Origin: JBAUHN01 sp049680295
Lineage (GTDB): Bacteria; Pseudomonadota; Alphaproteobacteria; Rhodobacterales; Rhodobacteraceae
NCBI GenBank assembly: GCA_049680295.1
Contig: JBAUHN010000229.1
Coordinates: 1 to 16,758 of the forward strand
Length of the DNA: 16,758 nt
Reading direction: 5' to 3'
This document shows, piece after piece, positions 15,257 to 16,758 of the stretch (positions within the stretch are counted from its first letter, which is position 1; the number at the start of each line of letters is the position of its first letter). Made by a program: the position numbers and the translations under genes. Below the pieces are notes generated by a model. The model ran no database searches. It had not been told where the DNA came from and saw only the letters and a list, made by a program, of their open reading frames with translations.

Positions 15257-16584
15257 AGGTTTTGATAAACAAAGCGGCGGCGGTTTTTGTTGTTTGTGTC
15301 ATGGCCGCCCTTCCGGTGCGGGCCGAAGTCAAGATCGAGGAGGTGGTATCGCCCGGTGGGCTGACGGCATGGCTGGTTGAGGATCATTCGATCCCGTTTG
15401 CCGCGCTTGAGATCCGGTTTCGGGGCGGGGCATCGCTGGATGCTGCGGGTAAACGTGGTGCGATCAATCTGATGACAGGGTTACTGGAAGAAGGCGCGGC
15501 TGACATGGATGCGCGCGAATTTGCACGCCAGTCTGAGGCCTTGGCCACCACCTTTGGGTTTGACGTTGGCGATGATGCCTTGTCGATCTCGGCACGGTTT
15601 TTGACCGAGAACCGCGATGCGTCAATTGATCTGCTGCGGGCGGCCTTGCTGGAGCCCCGGTTTGATGCACAGGCCATTGACCGCGTGAAGGGGCAAATCC
15701 AGTCGATCATCAAATCGGATGAAAAAGACCCCAATGACATCGCGGGTCGCACGTTTGACCAGATCGCATTTGGCGATCATCCCTATGCGACATCCCTGAA
15801 TGGCACGGCAGAATCCGTGGCCGCGCTGACACGCGACGATTTACTGGCAGCGCATGCCGCTGTTTTGGCGCGCGACCGCATTTATATTGGTGCCGTTGGT
15901 GATATCAGCCCTGATGAGCTGGGCCGGTTGATGGACACGCTACTGGGTGATTTACCTGCAAAAGGCGCACCAATGCCCAAACCGGCCGATGTCACTATTC
16001 CGCCTGGGGTCACGGTTGTCGATTTTAACACGCCACAATCGGTCGCCTTGTTTGGTCATGCCGGGATCGCACAGGACGACCGTGATTTTTTCGCGGCAAG
16101 CGTTCTGAACCAGATATTGGGTGGCGGATCGTTTGAAAGCCGTTTGATGAAAGAAGTGCGTGAAAAGCGCGGTCTGACCTATGGCGTCTATTCCTTCCTT
16201 GTGCCCAAGGATTTGGCGGCGACATATTTGGGGTCCGTCTCATCGGCAAATGACCGGATCGCTGATGCTATTGCTGTAATCCGCGACGAATGGGCAAAGG
16301 CTGCAACCAATGGCGTCAGCGAGGTCGAGTTGCGCGACGCCAAGACCTATATGACTGGCGCCTATCCGTTGCGGTTTGATGGCAATGGACCAATTGCCAA
16401 TATCATGGTTGGCATGCAAATGCTGGGCCTGCCGATTGACTATATTGCCACGCGAAATGAACGGGTCGAAGCGGTGACGCTGGCAGATGTCAAACGCGTA
16501 GCGGCTGAATTACTGGACCCTGAGGGATTGCATTTTGTTGTCGTCGGAAAACCGGTCGGGTTGGAGACATCGCCCGCTGATTGA
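15253..16584 (+). CDS. M16 family protein, non-catalytic partner subunit
   Basis: This 443-residue protein has a signal peptide (MKVLINKAAAVFVVCVMAAL, cut after VRA) and two M16 domains, but no HxxEH motif: the matching segment reads KRGAINLMTGLLEEGA, so it cannot bind zinc in the usual way. The second domain keeps the glycine-rich loop LGGGSFESRLMKEVREKRGL and TYGVYS, which in M16B heterodimers supplies the Arg/Tyr pair that helps substrate binding. The upstream gene has the opposite combination. This is the pattern of M16B heterodimers such as the pair described from Sphingomonas. Start codon and previous stop overlap (ATGA). The partner role is inferred from sequence and gene order. Confidence 0.92.
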   Translation: MKVLINKAAAVFVVCVMAALPVRAEVKIEEVVSPGGLTAWLVEDHSIPFAALEIRFRGGASLDAAGKRGAINLMTGLLEEGAADMDAREFARQSEALATTFGFDVGDDALSISARFLTENRDASIDLLRAALLEPRFDAQAIDRVKGQIQSIIKSDEKDPNDIAGRTFDQIAFGDHPYATSLNGTAESVAALTRDDLLAAHAAVLARDRIYIGAVGDISPDELGRLMDTLLGDLPAKGAPMPKPADVTIPPGVTVVDFNTPQSVALFGHAGIAQDDRDFFAASVLNQILGGGSFESRLMKEVREKRGLTYGVYSFLVPKDLAATYLGSVSSANDRIADAIAVIRDEWAKAATNGVSEVELRDAKTYMTGAYPLRFDGNGPIANIMVGMQMLGLPIDYIATRNERVEAVTLADVKRVAAELLDPEGLHFVVVGKPVGLETSPAD

Positions 16585-16645
16585 GGCACGTTCAGTGCCG
16601 AGTGATGTTTTTCGGCCCCTTGAGATAGGGGCCGAGTTGTGCCTC
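16585..16645 (+). terminator. inverted repeats between converging genes, likely terminator region
   Basis: Directly after the M16 stop, GGCAC-GTTCA-GTGCC (16585-16599) forms a 5-pair stem; five T residues follow eight bases later (16608-16612). Then CGGCCCCT-TGAGAT-AGGGGCCG (16613-16634) is a perfect 8-pair stem with a 6-base loop, without a T-run after it on either strand. GAGGCAC (16583-16589) can also pair with GTGCCTC (16639-16645), enclosing the strong stem and excluding the first one. The position between converging genes suggests termination in one or both directions. Beyond it, 16646-16689 holds nothing that I recognise. Confidence 0.5.
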
Positions 16646-16689
16646 CGGCAGCGATATTTAAGCCAATTGGAAGCGATGGATTGGCCCTT

Positions 16690-16758
16690 TTATTCGCCGT
16701 AAGGCACCCAGATGTTTTTGACCTCTGTAGTGGCTTGGAGAAAGACGCGACCCTGCCC
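16690..16758 (-). CDS. aldehyde dehydrogenase family protein, C-terminal end (cut by right edge)
   Basis: The minus strand reads 22 codons up to a TAA at 16692-16690, ending RVFLQATTEVKNIWVPYGE. This resembles the C-terminus of NAD(P)-dependent aldehyde dehydrogenases (usual pattern E-A-Y-T-E-V-K-x-V/I-W). Catalytic residues are outside the window, so the substrate cannot be told. The gene converges with the M16 pair. It need not be linked to the sulfonate genes, which are about 11 kb away. Confidence 0.68.
   Translation of the reverse strand, partial: GQGRVFLQATTEVKNIWVPYGE

Noticed and set aside
1..16758. CRISPR arrays, transposons, phage genes, tRNA or rRNA
   Set aside because: I saw no regularly spaced repeats, terminal inverted repeats, transposase or integrase motifs, or structured RNA genes.

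Overview
The window looks like chromosomal DNA of a marine alphaproteobacterium of the Rhodobacterales (Roseobacter group). The reasons are the gene order and protein families: a MocR regulator with xsc, pta, tauE/safE and soeA; then rsmB, a heparinase II/III protein, purH, lspA, a DUF3035 lipoprotein and a pair of M16 proteases; plus a DUF1674 gene. There is no sign of a phage, transposon, CRISPR array, tRNA or rRNA. Coding density is high and both edges cut genes.

Left half, minus strand (7067 down to 1): a sulfonate-sulfur module. A TauR-like MocR regulator is followed by xsc (sulfoacetaldehyde acetyltransferase), pta (phosphate acetyltransferase), a TauE/SafE anion exporter and the start of soeA (molybdopterin subunit of a membrane-linked sulfite dehydrogenase), cut by the left edge. 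Together they turn sulfoacetaldehyde plus phosphate into acetyl phosphate and sulfite. Acetyl phosphate then becomes acetyl-CoA, and sulfite is either exported or oxidised to sulfate with electrons passed to quinone. The enzyme that makes sulfoacetaldehyde (from taurine, isethionate or another C2/C3 sulfonate) is not in the window. Two direct repeats that resemble the TauR operator lie just upstream of tauR, and a possible leaderless promoter overlaps one of them.

Middle (7068-8028): a non-coding stretch of about 280 bases with the TauR sites, then a small secreted protein of unknown function. Convergent to it is a small DUF1674/SDHAF4-type succinate dehydrogenase assembly factor, which is transcribed divergently from rsmB.

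Right half, plus strand (8029-16584): rsmB, a heparinase II/III family protein without a signal peptide, purH, lspA, a DUF3035 lipoprotein, and two tandem M16B peptidase genes, one with the zinc motif and one without. The last two overlap by 4 bases and probably make a heterodimer in the periplasm. After them come two inverted repeats (terminator region), then on the minus strand the last 22 codons of an aldehyde dehydrogenase cut by the right edge.

Most of this is recognisable, ordinary Roseobacter-group content. The more interesting points are the regulatory layout around tauR and xsc, the pairing of sulfite export with sulfite oxidation, the apparently cytoplasmic heparinase-like protein, and the paired M16 proteins.
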